Of a stretch of 64,000 bases of DNA, positions 37,258-50,800 are shown piece by piece (position 1 is the stretch's first letter; every line of letters starts with the position of its first letter). The position numbers and the translations under genes are program-made. This DNA is from Lobosporangium transversale (taxonomy: Eukaryota > Mortierellomycota > Mortierellomycetes > Mortierellales > Mortierellaceae). The DNA is taken from contig NW_019029002.1 in the NCBI RefSeq assembly GCF_002105155.1, positions 1 to 64,000 of the forward strand. Direction: 5' to 3'. The notes under the pieces were generated by a model. The model had not been told where the DNA came from, did not search any database, and saw only the letters and a program-made list of their open reading frames with translations.

Positions 37258-37770
37258 ATAAAATAAAAAAAAAGTCTGACTTTTTGTTTTAAACTTTTAT
37301 CATATACATTTGTGTATATTTTTTTGTTTCAATATTTAATGATGCAATATAATAATAAATGGGAGCGAAATATATAAATATTACTGTATTATCCATTGTT
37401 GCGCAGAGAGATGGATTTGAGGGCAACCTGTTCTCATTTTACGACAAAGTTGATCCCCAAAGATGTGTAAACAAACCAAACAAGGCAAATAAACAAATAA
37501 GCAAAGCAAACAAACGCAAACAGACATTGTCCATGCAAAGGAAGGCATTCATTAAATTCTTTTATATTTATATTTTTTACCTACTTATTTTATTCCGAAC
37601 AGATCAATCATGATTGTTATCACAAAAGAGAAAGAAAGAGAAAAGAGAGAAAGGAGAGAGAGGTAGGAAAAAAAAAATAAAGAGAGAGAGAGAGAGGAAA
37701 TGAAATCAACCAATATTTGATCTATGGACTTTAAGATACAAATAAATTTTTTTTTTTTTTTTTTTTTTTT
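37258..37770. other. intergenic between convergent genes
   Basis: AT-rich, with AAACAAACAAA-type repeats (37460-37520), a (GA)n tract at about 37625-37697 and a T tract at 37747-37771. No gene seen. Confidence 0.5.
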
Positions 37771-37903
37771 TTATCCTTGATGAGCAGGACGAGTCTTATC
37801 CTCAGTGAACTTTCCAAATAGTTTCTTGGCTCCACCAAGGGCTAATCCTCCAGCAGCCATGCTTCCAGCAAACTTCATCCAGTCAGGAGTTTGCTTTCCA
37901 GAG

Positions 37904-37938
<35 letters not shown>

Positions 37939-38826
37939 ATGTTGGTATTGGTGTTGGTGTTGTTCATGAGATGAAGAATATTCAGGCTTTTGGTACATGG
38001 GCGGAGCATAAGGTGATGGATATTGTTGTTGAATGGTCGTACCCGGATAATGATTTCCATTCTCACCACCAACGCTACCACCATCACCATGCATCTGACT
38101 TGATGATGATGATGATGAAGATGGGGCCTTTGGGGGTTTCTGCTTATTATTGGGATTATAGTTGATATGATAGAACCACATTTGGATTTGATGTTCAGTA
38201 CAAGGACCAGGACCATGTGTCGGACGAGGATAAGCCCGCATCCAGAAATCAATGTCCTTTTGGTCAGTTGCCATGACTCCTCCCATTCTTGATCCTGGTC
38301 CTGTCCCTGCTCCTGGTCCTACTCCTGTTTCTACTCCTGTTATGGGCCCAGGGTATCCTTGTGGTGCAGGTGGGCAGATCTGTGGTTGTGGTTGTTGATA
38401 CACTGAGGATCCAAAATCCTTGTCAAGTTCCTGATAAGCAGGATAAGGTGATGATGACGACGATTGCTCCGTCGATGCTGGATAATTCTGATACGATGGA
38501 GGGTAGACGTCTTGAGATGGCATTTTTTGGTCATATGACGACGGGATAGAGGATCCGGGATAGCTCGTAGGAGGATAGGCCTGGTATTGAGGGGACGGCA
38601 TATGGGATGGTGTTGACACAGAAGAGGCCGAAGAAGGCGGGTACGCTCCATAGGGCTGTTGCTGGGGCTGAGGAGGGTACATGGGTGGTGCTTGATAAGA
38701 CCCTGGCTGTTGAGGCTGCGGAGGATAGGGAGAAGAGTATCCGGCAGGAGAAGGGGGATAGGCTGTAGGCTGTTGAGGTGGAAGGTAGCCATAGCCAGGT
38801 TGACCAGGAGGGAAATAGCCAGACAT
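37771..38826 (-). CDS. Pro/Gln/Tyr-rich low-complexity protein
   Basis: A single exon of 351 residues. Residues 1-170 are PPQ/YPP/GY-rich repeats, like fungal prion-like or membrane-adaptor tails. A short ordered-looking segment follows (DQKDIDFWMRAYPRP..EHQIQMWFYHINYNP, about 190-225). Then come Ser runs, a His/Gln tract ending in a poly-Gln of about 11 encoded by CAG repeats (37908-37935 on the plus strand), and a conserved-looking C-terminus (PDWMKFAGSMAAGGLALGGAKKLFGKF) with a small-residue helix that could insert in or bind a membrane. I do not recognise a characterised homologue. Confidence 0.75.
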
Positions 38827-39867
38827 GATTGTTTTAAATAATAATAGTAATAATAATGGTGGTGGTAAGGATAATAAGGTAATAAGAAATCGTGATGTAG
38901 AAGCGAATAAAACAGAAATGAAAAGGAAAAAAAAAGACTTGTCCTTTTATTCAGCAAGTACAAAGAGTAGCGGAAAAAGGAAAGGAAAGAAGAGGAGGAG
39001 GAGAGAGAATATAGAAATGCGGATGTATAATGCTAATTAATGAAAAGGAGGATATCAAAAACGCCCAGATGGGTCAATTAATGGAGAAGCGACAATTGTC
39101 GGTCAGAGCCATTTGCACCCAAAATAGATGAAATATCCGTGTCTCATGGACAGAATGGCCAAATGGGGGATAGTGCGATCATCGCGTGAGACCATTGCGA
39201 ACGGAATAACTGAAGGAATGGAATTAAGATATGAATATGAATAATGGATATGGATGCGGAACAAATATGTTTGTCCGTCTGAGAATATAATATTAATATT
39301 AATATTATCCATTCGTCATAATCTATGTAGATGTATATAGATGCTTTATCTCAAGAATCATTTATAAATGATTTTTATTTATCACTTCTATTCCACATTC
39401 CTCCGGTCCTGTGACATGACCTGGCAAGATGACATTTAAACCTTTAAGCTTCTATATCTCGGATCGTTGTGCTACATCATTTCATATCATATCATCATAT
39501 CCATCCTATCCACAGAGATAAACAAAAACACAACAAAAATGTTTCTTTTTTCTTCTATGACTGGCTGTTATTACATTGTGGCTTTATTCTAAGGTACTTT
39601 TCTTTTTTTTTTTTTTTTTTTTTTGTTCTTCTTTGAGAGTATTAAAAGTTTTGTTTCTATTTGTTTCTTTTTCTTCTTTTTTTTTTTATGATGTATTCCA
39701 TAAGCATGCAGTGAATGAAATAGGAGTAATTTCTTTCAGTCAGCTGCCCACCGCGGGAATAATTTTTTCTTTCTCTTTGTAGAAACGTGGTAAAAATAAC
39801 TCAAATCAAGAGGATCAAAATCGATTATCTCATGCAAAGGGGAAAACGATGTCATCTTGTGTCAGCC
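38827..39867. other. intergenic, no gene seen
   Basis: Promoter side of the Pro-rich gene with purine-rich DNA, an AATATT palindrome at about 39287-39308 and a T tract near 39603-39624. It contains the 3' side of the GPI-protein gene. No coding frame convinced me. Confidence 0.45.
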
Positions 39868-40818
39868 TTAAAGCAAGGCTGCAATAGCCATCACCACTGC
39901 AACAGCAGCACCAGCAGCGGGCTTCATGCTACCAGCAGCGCTATCGGGCTTGTTGCTAGGTGAGGCCGTAGGGCTGGCTGAGACTGGGGCAGATGGCAAG
40001 GCTGTGGTGGGAGCACTGGGTGTGCCAGTGGGCACATTGGGAACAGTCGTATTCAAAGTACCCTCTGGCCAGGCCTGCGCATATGTGGTCTTGCAGAGAG
40101 TGTTGTAGGCAGGAACAAGCTTGGTCCAGTACTGCACAAACTCGGGTGTGTAGAAAGATGCGATAGCAGGCATCTTGTTCTTGGCCAAATGATCAATGGT
40201 AGATGTCATGGCGATCCTGGAGCAAGGCGAGCACACATCCTTGGGATCAAGGTTGTTTGCCAAGAAGAATGGGGCCTGAGAGGAGCGAATCGAACCCGAG
40301 GTCAAGTAGATGGCCAAGTTGGAGACGAAGCGAGAAGCGGGGTTGTTCACAGGGGCCTCCAAGCAGTAGGTGATTGGTGGAGGGGTTGGGGGCACCGTGG
40401 GGCTTGGAACAGGTGCATTAGGATCCTCCGCACAATAGCCTTCATGGATAGGAGCCGCAAAGAAGACCTCCAAGGCGTTCTTGCCAAGCTGAAGAATGTT
40501 GCCACCGCTAGAGGATGCCTCAGCATCAATAGAAGAACCGCAGGCAGCGAGGTACTTTGTGGTGGCAGTCAAAAGGGTCGAACGTGGGCATGCGGGTTTG
40601 GTGCAAACCTGGTGAATAATATCCGAGTAATCGGGATTGCCGCCTTGGGCCACAAGGGCAGCGTTGTAAACCTGTTCGGTGTAACATTTTGAGTAAGCAC
40701 CGCTGCCGGTAGGAGCATAGTCATTCAGGACAGCAGAGCAAGCAGCATCCTGAGCCTTGACAGAGGAGGACAGGGCAAGCAAAGCAGCGACGGAAACGAT
40801 GGCGGAAGTGAAGCGCAT
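39868..40818 (-). CDS. secreted GPI-anchored protein, cysteine-containing
   Basis: A single exon of 316 residues, starting at the internal ATG at 40818. The longer upstream frame is low-complexity, and this ATG gives a classic signal peptide (MRFTSAIVSVAALLALSSSVKAQ). The mature part has two similar Cys-rich halves: ACSAVLNDY...CYTEQVYN...CTKPAC, and YCLEAPV...VCSPCSRIA...LCKTTYAQ. A Pro-rich linker (PSPTVPPTPPP) lies between them. An Asn-Thr-Thr glycosylation site follows, then a Ser/Thr/Pro stalk and a hydrophobic C-terminus (AAGAAVAVVMAIAALL) fitting a GPI signal. It is probably a cell-wall or plasma-membrane surface protein. C-ending codons suggest good expression. The two halves look like a domain duplication; the exact family is not recognised. 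Confidence 0.82.
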   Translation of the reverse strand: MRFTSAIVSVAALLALSSSVKAQDAACSAVLNDYAPTGSGAYSKCYTEQVYNAALVAQGGNPDYSDIIHQVCTKPACPRSTLLTATTKYLAACGSSIDAEASSSGGNILQLGKNALEVFFAAPIHEGYCAEDPNAPVPSPTVPPTPPPITYCLEAPVNNPASRFVSNLAIYLTSGSIRSSQAPFFLANNLDPKDVCSPCSRIAMTSTIDHLAKNKMPAIASFYTPEFVQYWTKLVPAYNTLCKTTYAQAWPEGTLNTTVPNVPTGTPSAPTTALPSAPVSASPTASPSNKPDSAAGSMKPAAGAAVAVVMAIAALL

Positions 40819-41580
40819 GGTGAAAGGATTTCTGATGGATGAGAATGAAATGAAAGAATGTGTGTAATGAAAGAGAAAAAAAAAAAGAAAAGGAAAAAAA
40901 AAGAAGAAATTACTGCCGAAAGTTAGACACACGTTGCTATTGTGTCAGGAGAAGGGGTCAGGGCAATCAATCAAAGCGAGACAAAAATGGCGGGTTTTGC
41001 AATTGCTGGGCAATTTAAAAAAAATTTACTTTTTCAACAAAAATAGATTTGTGAACGAGGAATGTGGATGAAGGATATGAGTGTGGTCTTCTCGCGTCTG
41101 GAAGTAATGTCAGGCGAGGTGGAGGGGGTCGTAGGGAGAGGAAAGATTAAAGGAAAGAGGAAAGAGTGCTGAACAAGCAAATGGACAGGTGATGCGAAGA
41201 AAAAGATAATGAGAAGTAAAAGAAGAAAAGAAAGAAAAAAAGAAAAGAAAAAGATGAAGAGAACAAAAAAAAAAAATAAAGAAGAGGCGTCATCTTCATC
41301 CATCCATCATTTACAATCCATCAATATCAACCCAATCCTTTCACAGCATGTCCTGCTGCTCTCTTTTCATCCCTCCATTGAGGTTTGTTTAGTGGTACCT
41401 TTGAGGATACACTTCTCCCCCTACGGTTAAGGACAAGACGGAAGGGAGAGTAAAAAAAAAAAAAAAAAAAAAAAAGAGCCGGCTCTCGCGTCTGCAGCTG
41501 TAATAATAATAAATATATATAATATTATATATATCAGGGATATATTTTTCTATATACAATCGCTGGAAATGAGTGCTCTC

Positions 41581-41611
<31 letters not shown>

Positions 41612-42706
41612 CAATGGGAGGGATGTCGCTCTCGTCTCTAGTCGCTCAGTCTTGCTCTGATAAACACTACGTACTCAGGACAGCTTGAGATTGAAAAACG
41701 TTTTTCATGAAGAGTCTTGTTATACTGATAGTAGGACTCTTTCACTCATAGAGCCTTCTGTGGATTGACACCGTGCACAGAGTTCGAAGATCTGGGGTCG
41801 TTAATGTAGTTCGACAGAAAGAAAGAAAGAAAGAAGATCCTTTATTTCTTGATGTTGGACAATTTACTTTGTGTAGCATTGATTTTGTGAGAAAAACAAC
41901 AGTTGTCCCACAATCAATGCAAACATGAACACAACAAGTCAAGGGTTTTCCGTGTCCGTTGGGTGAGATAAACTCATGATTAGGAAATGGATCAATGTCC
42001 GAGTAATTCTCTCCAGGCATTCATCCCAATTGTTTCGTTTTGTTGTGACACACATCTTTCATTTGTGGTTCTTACATTTATTTTCAGCATCTCAAAAGCT
42101 CTTCAACACTAGACTAGACACCGCGCATGTATATTTTTACTTTTATGCTTAAAACTTTGAATCCTCGCCTCCTTTCTCCCTCCCATGATCCCCATTGGGA
42201 TATTCGGATGAACGTGGCTGGTCCATGAAGAATGAGGGGAGGAGACTGTTGTGTGCCACAAGAAAGAAAATAAATAAAAGTTTCAGACTTTCAATTCATG
42301 AATAAAACTTTAATTTCTGAACACACAAAATGTAAAAATGCTGCAGATCCTCTTCTTCTCTTATTCCTTTGGCTTGGATATCGCTCAAAAGATGCCTGTG
42401 CGGATCTGCTTCTCTTGAAAAGCCTTGATGACGACAGAGGAGTATCTCAAAGCCCAGCTGGAGCATTTTTGGGGCGCTTAACTCAAATGGTTCATATTTA
42501 GTATGGATCGTCATTCCTCTCCTTTCCACCTTGTTATCTAAATTTATCCGCACGTCGTGTTCATAGCGGCTGCCTACTAGACTTGTCGAATTCTGGCACC
42601 GTGGGATCTGCCTGTATTTTGTATTTTTATTTTCTATTTTTATAATGATCATATTATATATATATATACACATATCGATGGATGATGCATCTATCTATTT
42701 GTAAGC
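40819..42706. other. intergenic with one doubtful small ORF
   Basis: A minus-strand ORF at 41742-42020 (92 residues, ATG present) contains CCVHVCIDCG but no recognised domain, and may be chance. A tracts lie at 41452-41475 and 41581-41609. A TA-rich palindrome is near 41515-41540, and (TA)n is near 42655-42670. No RNA gene seen. Confidence 0.35.
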
Positions 42707-44556
42707 TTATTCGCTTTCATTACGACTCAGTCCTTCAAAGATCTTGGTAGTTATCCCTTCATCTTTGAACTGGAGCATATAGATGATGCTCATCTTCTCT
42801 TGAGGGTTCATCAATGTGATTGCTAGTTTTTTAGGTCCTACCAGTTCTAGACAGTCGCATTGTACGATCACGCTATCCAAGACCTGTTTATTCCCTGAAA
42901 CCAGTGATACAAACAGTCTTACATGGCCCGATGGCGTCTCCATTTTGATCTCTACTCTTGCTGTTCCAAGACTTATCCATTGACCATGGTCGCCTCCTTG
43001 CAAGAGTAATTTACATTCTGCCGGCGGGTACATTGTATTGAGCGTTTGTTTCACAGGCCGTACTTTCTGGGTCACAGATGAAGCCAAAGAATCTCCACGA
43101 GACAGAACTGGCGAGACCGACTTTTGTAAGGATGGGTCGTACATGGCGCGGTCTTTTGTTCTTTGAAAAGCAATGCAGAAATCCTCTGCTTCTCGTCCTG
43201 TGTTGAGTGCTACTGTGAACCACTGCGCACCTGCCCCCATATCCAACGAGACGCTGACATCTGTTTCAGAGGCGCGGCGGAAAGTCGTAGAATTGACAAT
43301 CCATGCATTGAGGACCAACTGTCCATGTTCACACGAAGTAACTGCCATGGCCAATCGATTCGCTGCAGTCAGTCGTAGCTCCACAATAACATCGTCATCC
43401 TCTACAAGTGGCTCCCAGTTATCTTCGCGCCATTGGAAAACATCACATGGTTTCGTCTTGAACAAAACTTCCTTTGCCGCTGCTACATCACCTTTGTTTA
43501 CAATACGTCCTCTGGGTGCTCCTGACCTGCTGGCCATCGTGTTTGTTCGCCGCATGCTCTAGCTCCCATTGAAAGCAAATATCAAAACAAAAGCATGAAT
43601 CTCATCGAACAAAATCATTATGTTACGATCACTCCCTGTCTTCCGTCAATATGTATACATTTTTACCATCGTGCGGTTGAATGGCCGAGGGGAGGGGCGT
43701 CCACTGAATGACCCTGCTTCGTGATGCATCAAACCTGGCCTAGGACCTCCTGGCCCACTACCAGGAAGCATTTGGGGCCTGAATCCAGGCGAGTTCATAG
43801 GCCCTCCCATCAGTGGCCTTCCACCCATGGCCTGCATAGATGGTCGGAGAGCGGGGCTCATAGGTCCGTCAGGATGTCCCTGAAAAGGTGATGAGATAGG
43901 TGCGCTGTGGTAATGCATAGGAGCTGGGCCTCCATTGAAGGCTGGAGACCCAGGCCCTATAGGATGCATTGGTCGACTTTGTGTAATGCTTCTGTTCAGT
44001 TGTGGATGTGGCTGTGACTGTTGTGCTGCCTTGGAAGCGTCACTTTGTTGTGCATTATTAACTTCATAGATCCATGCGGCTCTAAGTTGATCTTCCGTGA
44101 TTCGTATCAGAGCTGTAACTCTATTGACAATGCTCAATTCCATGACCGGTACTTTTTTTTTGTTTGTTTGATTTTTGTTGAAAATTAAGATAGTTTGACT
44201 TTACGTTAACTTCAACCATCATTAACGGGGATGAACTTGCAATAAAAAAGCATTACTCGGGATTATGTACCTTGATCCGGTAATGTGACGCTTCTAGCAA
44301 AAACATATCGTATAGCGAGGGGAGGAAAGAGGAGCCAGTGTGTTGAGATGTTTCCTTCTGGGTTACTTTCGATTTCCTGTTGCGTTTTTGTCCTGCAAAT
44401 CAGCAATAAATCGGATAACAACAAAATGTGCCCATCTTCATATCGTTCCGCTATACTGCCGTCAGTTGTCACTGTAAAGTAGTAGTCGCCACGAATGACG
44501 ACTTCACGCTCAACCAGTGCTAATGAAAGCGCGCATGCCTAATCAAATATGATAGT

Positions 44557-44590
<34 letters not shown>

Positions 44591-45941
44591 TATCAGTTAA
44601 CTGTTTTTGAAGCAAGTGAGAGGCAATGAAGATCGGATCGACATACTTTGGGTTGCATGGTGAACAGGTCCAAGACCTTTGAAGTGTCTAGTGTTTTTTC
44701 CAATTCCAACATGGCTTCAGCCGTCCGCGAAGGATTGTTCAGGTTATGCAAAGGCCGATAGTTTGGGCTCATGCCAGGAGACATGGGTGAGGGCGGTAGT
44801 GCAGGCGAGATCGGGTTACTGTGGCCCCTAGTCTGTGGCGGAAATCTCGGAGAAGTATTTTGGTCTGTGAGGGGTGGTGATGGTAAAGCATGTCGAAGTG
44901 CTGACATGCTCGATATTCCAGACATTGCGGGAGATGTAGGGTAGCGGGATGTTCCTGAGATATCTACTGAAACAAATCTTAAAATGGCGTCAATCCGCAT
45001 TAATGCTGCTTCTAACGCGTTAAAATCGGGCGCCCCGCGTTCTGAAGATTCGAGCAATCGCTACATCATGAGTAGAGCATGAATGCAAATTAAATTAGAA
45101 CCATCGAATGATAAATATATGACAAGCTGAAGTCTATTCTAGTGGCCAAGTCAAGAACACTGACTGAACGTATTACCATGTAAAGACGATGGTAGTAATG
45201 GAGACGATCAATTGGTTTCATAAAAAAAGAGTCCAACGTAACATGCTGCACTTGCTCAGTTGCGATTTCCTATTATTATGAAAATTGTGCATGGAGGGTG
45301 AATATCAGTCGAGCCGCTCTATCGTTGCATGATACACCTTGGCAGCAATATTTCCACTGCCGTCGTTCCACTTACTGCCAAAATGCTCTGTAATCTGGAG
45401 TTGGACATGATCTCGGGCCAACTGTCCAATTTTGGAGTGTGGCTCCTGCAATAATTGGAATAAGGCGATTCCATGACATCCATAAACCACACTAGCACTA
45501 AGCTCAACTCTCTATTTACATCCTCATTTGTCGCCACATCGGCTAATCGCTTAGATAGCTTTCGACTGAGTGCATGGATGTCCTCAATATTCCTGAGCAT
45601 TAAGTCCACTTCCTTGGGAGGAAGATGATCTTGCGTCCATCCTGCCGATACACGCTAGAGTATAAATAAAACAGACAAAGGCTGATATGTTAATATGAAC
45701 TGATCCGAGTATTGGGCCGGCTTGTTCAATTAGGTAATAATAGATCATACTGAAAGCCTCTTTATTTTAGTACCTGGAGAAGAATCTTTAGATCCGTATT
45801 ATATTCTTTTTCGCTCTCAAGCAGATCCTCAAGTGGGTTTAATAAGTTTAATGGTATCATAGCTTGTTGTTGTTGCTGTTGCTCGTATGGTGGACGTTGA
45901 AGCTATGATTGGGATAAAATATGTGTTAATACTACTATTAT

Positions 45942-45983
<42 letters not shown>

Positions 45984-46348
45984 CGGATAGTACAGGAGAG
46001 TAGTTGTGTACATGGGAAGGAATAGGTCGCAATGGCAATTGATGGCTGAACCCTGGGCTAGGCCGAAGTATGCTCTCAGGCCCTGGCTGATAAGGCTATT
46101 TATTACAGAAAAAAAGAGGACAGAGGCTGAATGTAAGCATTGACTAATTCACAGGAGAGCAGCGATATTTTCCGGACTATTTTATTGTTGTTGCTTCAAT
46201 AGGATCTTCCATACAAGCATACTAGCGCTCTCCATTTGCTCCACTTTGTCATTTCATTTTTTTTTCCTAGTTCATTCTTTTCGAAGTTGATTACCCGAGG
46301 AGAAAGTGGCATTCCATTAGGAACAGGTATAGACATTTGGTTGTGCAT
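42707..46348 (-). CDS. Rho guanine-nucleotide exchange factor (DH-PH) with C-terminal PH-like repeats
   Basis: Nine exons join: 46295-46348, 45994-46095, 45774-45902, 45338-45654, 45177-45269, 44647-45060, 44271-44538, 43667-44151 and 42707-43558. The DH domain begins at EDLLESEKEYNTDLKILLQ (about residue 77) and includes MKPIDRLHYYHRLYM. A Pro/Ser-rich linker of about 80 residues follows, then a PH domain (LVEREVVIRGDYYFTV...GHILLLSDLLLICRTK). Two consecutive PH/RanBD-like modules fill the last exon (FQWREDNWEPLVEDDDVIVEL..LVLNAWIV; LLLQGGDHGQWISLGTARVEI). It would activate a Rho-family GTPase in polarity or wall synthesis. Exon 4 is 2 nt too long for a continuous frame: an AGAGAG near 45507-45515 carries either a 2-nt insertion or a 26-nt mini-intron. 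The true N-terminus may lie further upstream. Length is about 903 residues. Confidence 0.75.
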
Positions 46349-47857
46349 GTATGAAACTGCAATAAAGGAGTGACGTCGTGTTGATCGAGGAGGGAATAGC
46401 CAGTATGACAATGGGCAAGAGTGAGATAATGAGTACAGGTGATGCAAAGAAGAGTTGAAGGAGGAAAAAAGGAGAGGAGGAGACAAGGCCAATTAAAGGC
46501 GAGGCAGGACAGGCAGTTGCAACGCTGTTGTTCAGTTTGGGCTCATTGTTGGGCGCAACCTCTTTATTCCAAACATTCACTTTGTGTGGCTGTTGTTCAC
46601 GCCGCTGCCTCTCTCTGGCCCAGTTCCTCAGGTTTTGGTCTCTTGGATGAGAGCACCCGCAGTTTAATGAACGAATGTACTAGAGTCGACTCTTTGCTCT
46701 TTGCCACCATATTCATTTTTCATTCAGATCTCCCTTCATTGCCACAAATATTACACCTTTATTAAGATATCCTGTAATGAGGCAGATTATGATCCGTCAG
46801 ATGAGACGAGCCTTTTTTTCTTTTCTTCTTTTCAATAAACAAAAAAGAAAAAAATAGGTGTCGAATGCTCAAAAATAAATGAATAAGAAGGAGGAGGGTC
46901 AATATTACAAAAAAAGGAAAAGGAGGACATTTGATAGATGAAAAAGAGCCTTCTGAGTGCCTAAAATGAAATAAAGATGAAATGAATGACAGATGAGTTG
47001 AGCCTTGAGCAAAAACGGCACATGGGATTAATCCTAGCTTTTGGGCAAGGCAAAAAGCTCTTCAAATTTGGACATTGCACATTTCATACACGATTAGAAA
47101 GCGAGTGCCTCAAACTCCGAAAGATTTAAAGGACGATGGATAAATATATATGTATATATATATACAACCTTTGGTATCATCGGGGCCTATTCTCTCAACA
47201 AAGTGATCTACCTAATTGAAGGCAGAGAGATTTATGTGAAGCAAAATGAAAGCACAGTAACGAGTAAGGCTTGATGTTGAGCTGAATAGCTGGATAGCAA
47301 GTAGAAAGATGAAAGACTTTTTCATAGGCAATGGAAATCCAAAAGAGAATAAAAAGCCACGTGTTAGATTCTGCATCTGTGCATTTGCGCACGGTCAATG
47401 AGCAGAAAGGCTCTTTAAAAACAAAGCTTGCTGTCTCCCGATCCCTTTTGCACCGGCGTGACAGGAAATAATGACGATGTTGATTAGAAGCAGTCAAGCC
47501 ACATCCACCCTTCTGCGCTCGTGCCAGATACCATTAAGTTAAAGTCGTTTACTGCATTCTTTCAAACAAAAAGCAGGATAAATACATTTATAAAAAAAAA
47601 AAAAAAAAAAAAATCGGCTGCATAGACTACCCTTGCACATTGCCTTGCCTTGCTCCATCAGTGCTCCTCTTTTACCTCGTATTCATCATCACTTTGTTAT
47701 TCTTTAACTCTTTCACCAACGTGTGTCTGCCTTTGTTTGCCTTTGTTTGCCTTTAACCTTGGTCCTCATTTCTCTGCACGTTGGTTCATCCGAGCACTCT
47801 TCCGGTACCAGCCGACCCTTTTATTTTTATTTTTATTTTCTCTTCTTCTCTTTGCGC
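46349..47857. other. divergent promoter region, no gene seen
   Basis: Between the divergent Rho GEF and HMG-CoA reductase genes. Frames at 46439-46765 and 47195-47497 show no domains. An A tract lies at 47592-47613. A pyrimidine-rich leader precedes the reductase ATG. Confidence 0.4.
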
Positions 47858-50800
47858 ATGCTGCCAGTAACATCGTCAGCCGACACTGCGGCTTCTTTTA
47901 AGGTTCCTACACTTTTCGCCAGCTCTTCTTTTACTTCGACTTTCATCCCTATTCTTTCTCCAACTTCCAATGCAACAATTCCATCGTCTAATCTCACCGC
48001 CACTAAAGCTATTACAACTAATTCAGTTCAAACAGGAAACAAAACGACCATAAATATCCCTTCTGATACCACTAACACTACCATGTCACCTCCTAGTGCT
48101 CTCAACACTCCACCTCCACTTACGCTACCTACACCGCCTTCACTCCACATCAACACATCAAAGACCACCGTTTCCTCTACTTCTGAAGCTATCCGTACAC
48201 ACACCTACTGGACTGGGTTCTACAAAAAGACTATTAAAGAGCGTCGTACTCAACTTGGACTTGCCTTCCCGCATCTGTCGTGTCCTACGTCTTTGGATTC
48301 CTTCGCTTCTACCCAGAACTCTACTAAAACCTCCAGTGTATCAACGCCAAACCTGGAACCAACAGTGGCAATGGCAGCAGTCTCTAGTCCCATGATCGAT
48401 ATTATTCCTTCTACTGCACCTTCACCACTATCAGCATCATCCTGTACGGCAACGCAGATCATACCACGACCATTGTCCGTCCTTCGTTTATCCCCCACAA
48501 TGTTATTCCCTGAAAATACAAGCACTGGTAATCACATTGAGAACGATAATATCAGTGACGAAGAAAACAGCACTAGCATCAACAGTAAGGATGTCAACAT
48601 TGCTGACAATGATAATATTCTCGACACCACAACCATGTATCACACCTCTCAACCCCAACAGCAAGAGCAAAGTCAATTGCCGAAAGATAAGAAACAAGAC
48701 AAAAGAAGAGCTAGTAATCTAGTGGATCATGGAAGCAACAACCAATTTTTACAACAGCAGCCCTCTGTACTTTATAGTTTATCCGGTGGGCAGTATACAG
48801 AAGTAAATGATGAAGAGCGCCGTGCTCTTGCGCTAGAATTGGCTCAAGGGCAAGAAGATGTTTCCGTGACGGAAGAAGAGCGTAGGGATCAATTTGAGAA
48901 AGAGAGAAAGGCGACTGTGATCACTAACTTGCAAGAGCAGCGTAAGATGATTGGATCTCCAAACCATGGCCTGTTAGAAGGTGACCTGTCCCTAGATGCC
49001 AGATTAGATGCTATCATCGCTACTGAACGTGATGGAGCGGTGTTTCCGATCTATGGTCTGGATGAAGAGATTGCGAATAATATGATTGAAAACTGTATAG
49101 GGTAAGTTTATTTTTATTTTTTTACTTTTTTAAAGCACGGGCCCAAATCGGCCCAAATCGGCCTTTAAAATGCGGATCAAATTAACTTCCTCTCCCAAGC
49201 ACTGACCCATACTATTGTTTCCTAAATGTTAATTTCCTATTGTTCTCTTTAATAAAGCACAATGGGGCTTCCTTTGGGTCTAGCTTTTAACTTTACCATC
49301 AATGGCTCTCCATTGACGGTTCCAATGGCAATCGAAGAGCCCTCAGTTGTTGCTGCCGTATCAAGTGCGGCGAAAACCATTTCTGCCTATCAAGGATTTC
49401 AAGCTTGGGCTCCTGAGCGCAACATGATTATCGCCCAAGTCCAATTGTTAGACATCTTGGACCAGGATATGGACCATGTCATACAAAAGATGAAAGACCA
49501 TGAACAGTATATCTGCAGAGAAGCGAATGAATACTGCACCAATATGGTATTACGAGGCGGCGGCGTCCAGCAAGTCACCTTTCATCGTGTGAGAAGACAC
49601 AGGACGAAGGATGGTTTTAAGGGACAGGACTTGTTAGTAAAATATGGGATCATTCCTGCTAGTAGCCTACCTGCGAGAGACTCTAAGCCAGGTAGTAGTG
49701 CTTCTATCCCTCAAGGACGTTGTTCGGAATGGCTAGTGGTGCACTTGCATATTGATGTAGGAGATGCCATGGGCGCCAACTGCGCCAACACAGTTGCTGA
49801 AGGGATTGCTCCTTGCTTGGCTAAGTTGAGTGGTGGTCGTGTTGGGGTTCGAATCCTAAGCAATTTGAATGTTGACCGAGTTGCCAAGGTATCAATTATT
49901 GTCATATATATATAAAAATGAGTGCAATTATCAATTTTTTATATTAACGTTTTAATTTGTTTTTATTTTTTATTTTATTTTTTTATATAACCGTAGTCAA
50001 CGTTCCGCTTGCCATTTTCACATATGGTTTATAAATCTTTGCCAGGCAAGGATGTCGCTGTTCGGATCTTGGAGGCTTACGAATGGGCCGAGCTAGACCC
50101 ATACCGTGCAGCCACTCATAACAAAGGGATCATGAACGGGATTGATGCTGTTGCTCTAGCCACAGGTCAGGATTGGCGAGCCATTGAAGCTGGAGCACAT
50201 GCATGGGCAAGCGGTGCAGGAACCTACTCTGAACACTCTTCAGATACAGGCACATTCTCAAGCACAGACACAGAGGTTTCTCAAACCAACAGCGGTAATG
50301 ACGGCCACGGCATCAAAAGAAAGGCACGGGTATCAACAGAGGAAGCTTTACAGGCCAAGATCTTCAGAGGCGATGCCTACAAGCCTCTAACGCGATATTG
50401 GATCGAAGAAGACGAAGATCGAGTACGGCAAGGATACAAGGGTCAAGATGCCTTGGTATTTTGCGGAGAGCTCAAAATACCTATCATGGTCGGTACCAAA
50501 GGTGGCGTGCTTAGCACGAATCCTGTTCATGCCTTCGCCCTTGGGGTGATGCGATACCCAGACTCGAAGCAGCTTGCCATGGTAAGCAATCAGTATTTCA
50601 TATTAGAAGAATGTATAAGAACAAAAGAATATATATATAATGGTGGATATAAAACAATTATTACACGAGTAATTAACAAAATACTATTTCTCTATGAACC
50701 TTAGGCGATGGTGACAGTAGGTTTAGCTCAGAACTTTGCTGCGCTGAGAGCCCTTGCTACAGAGGGGATCCAACGAGGACACATGTCGCTACATGCTCGC

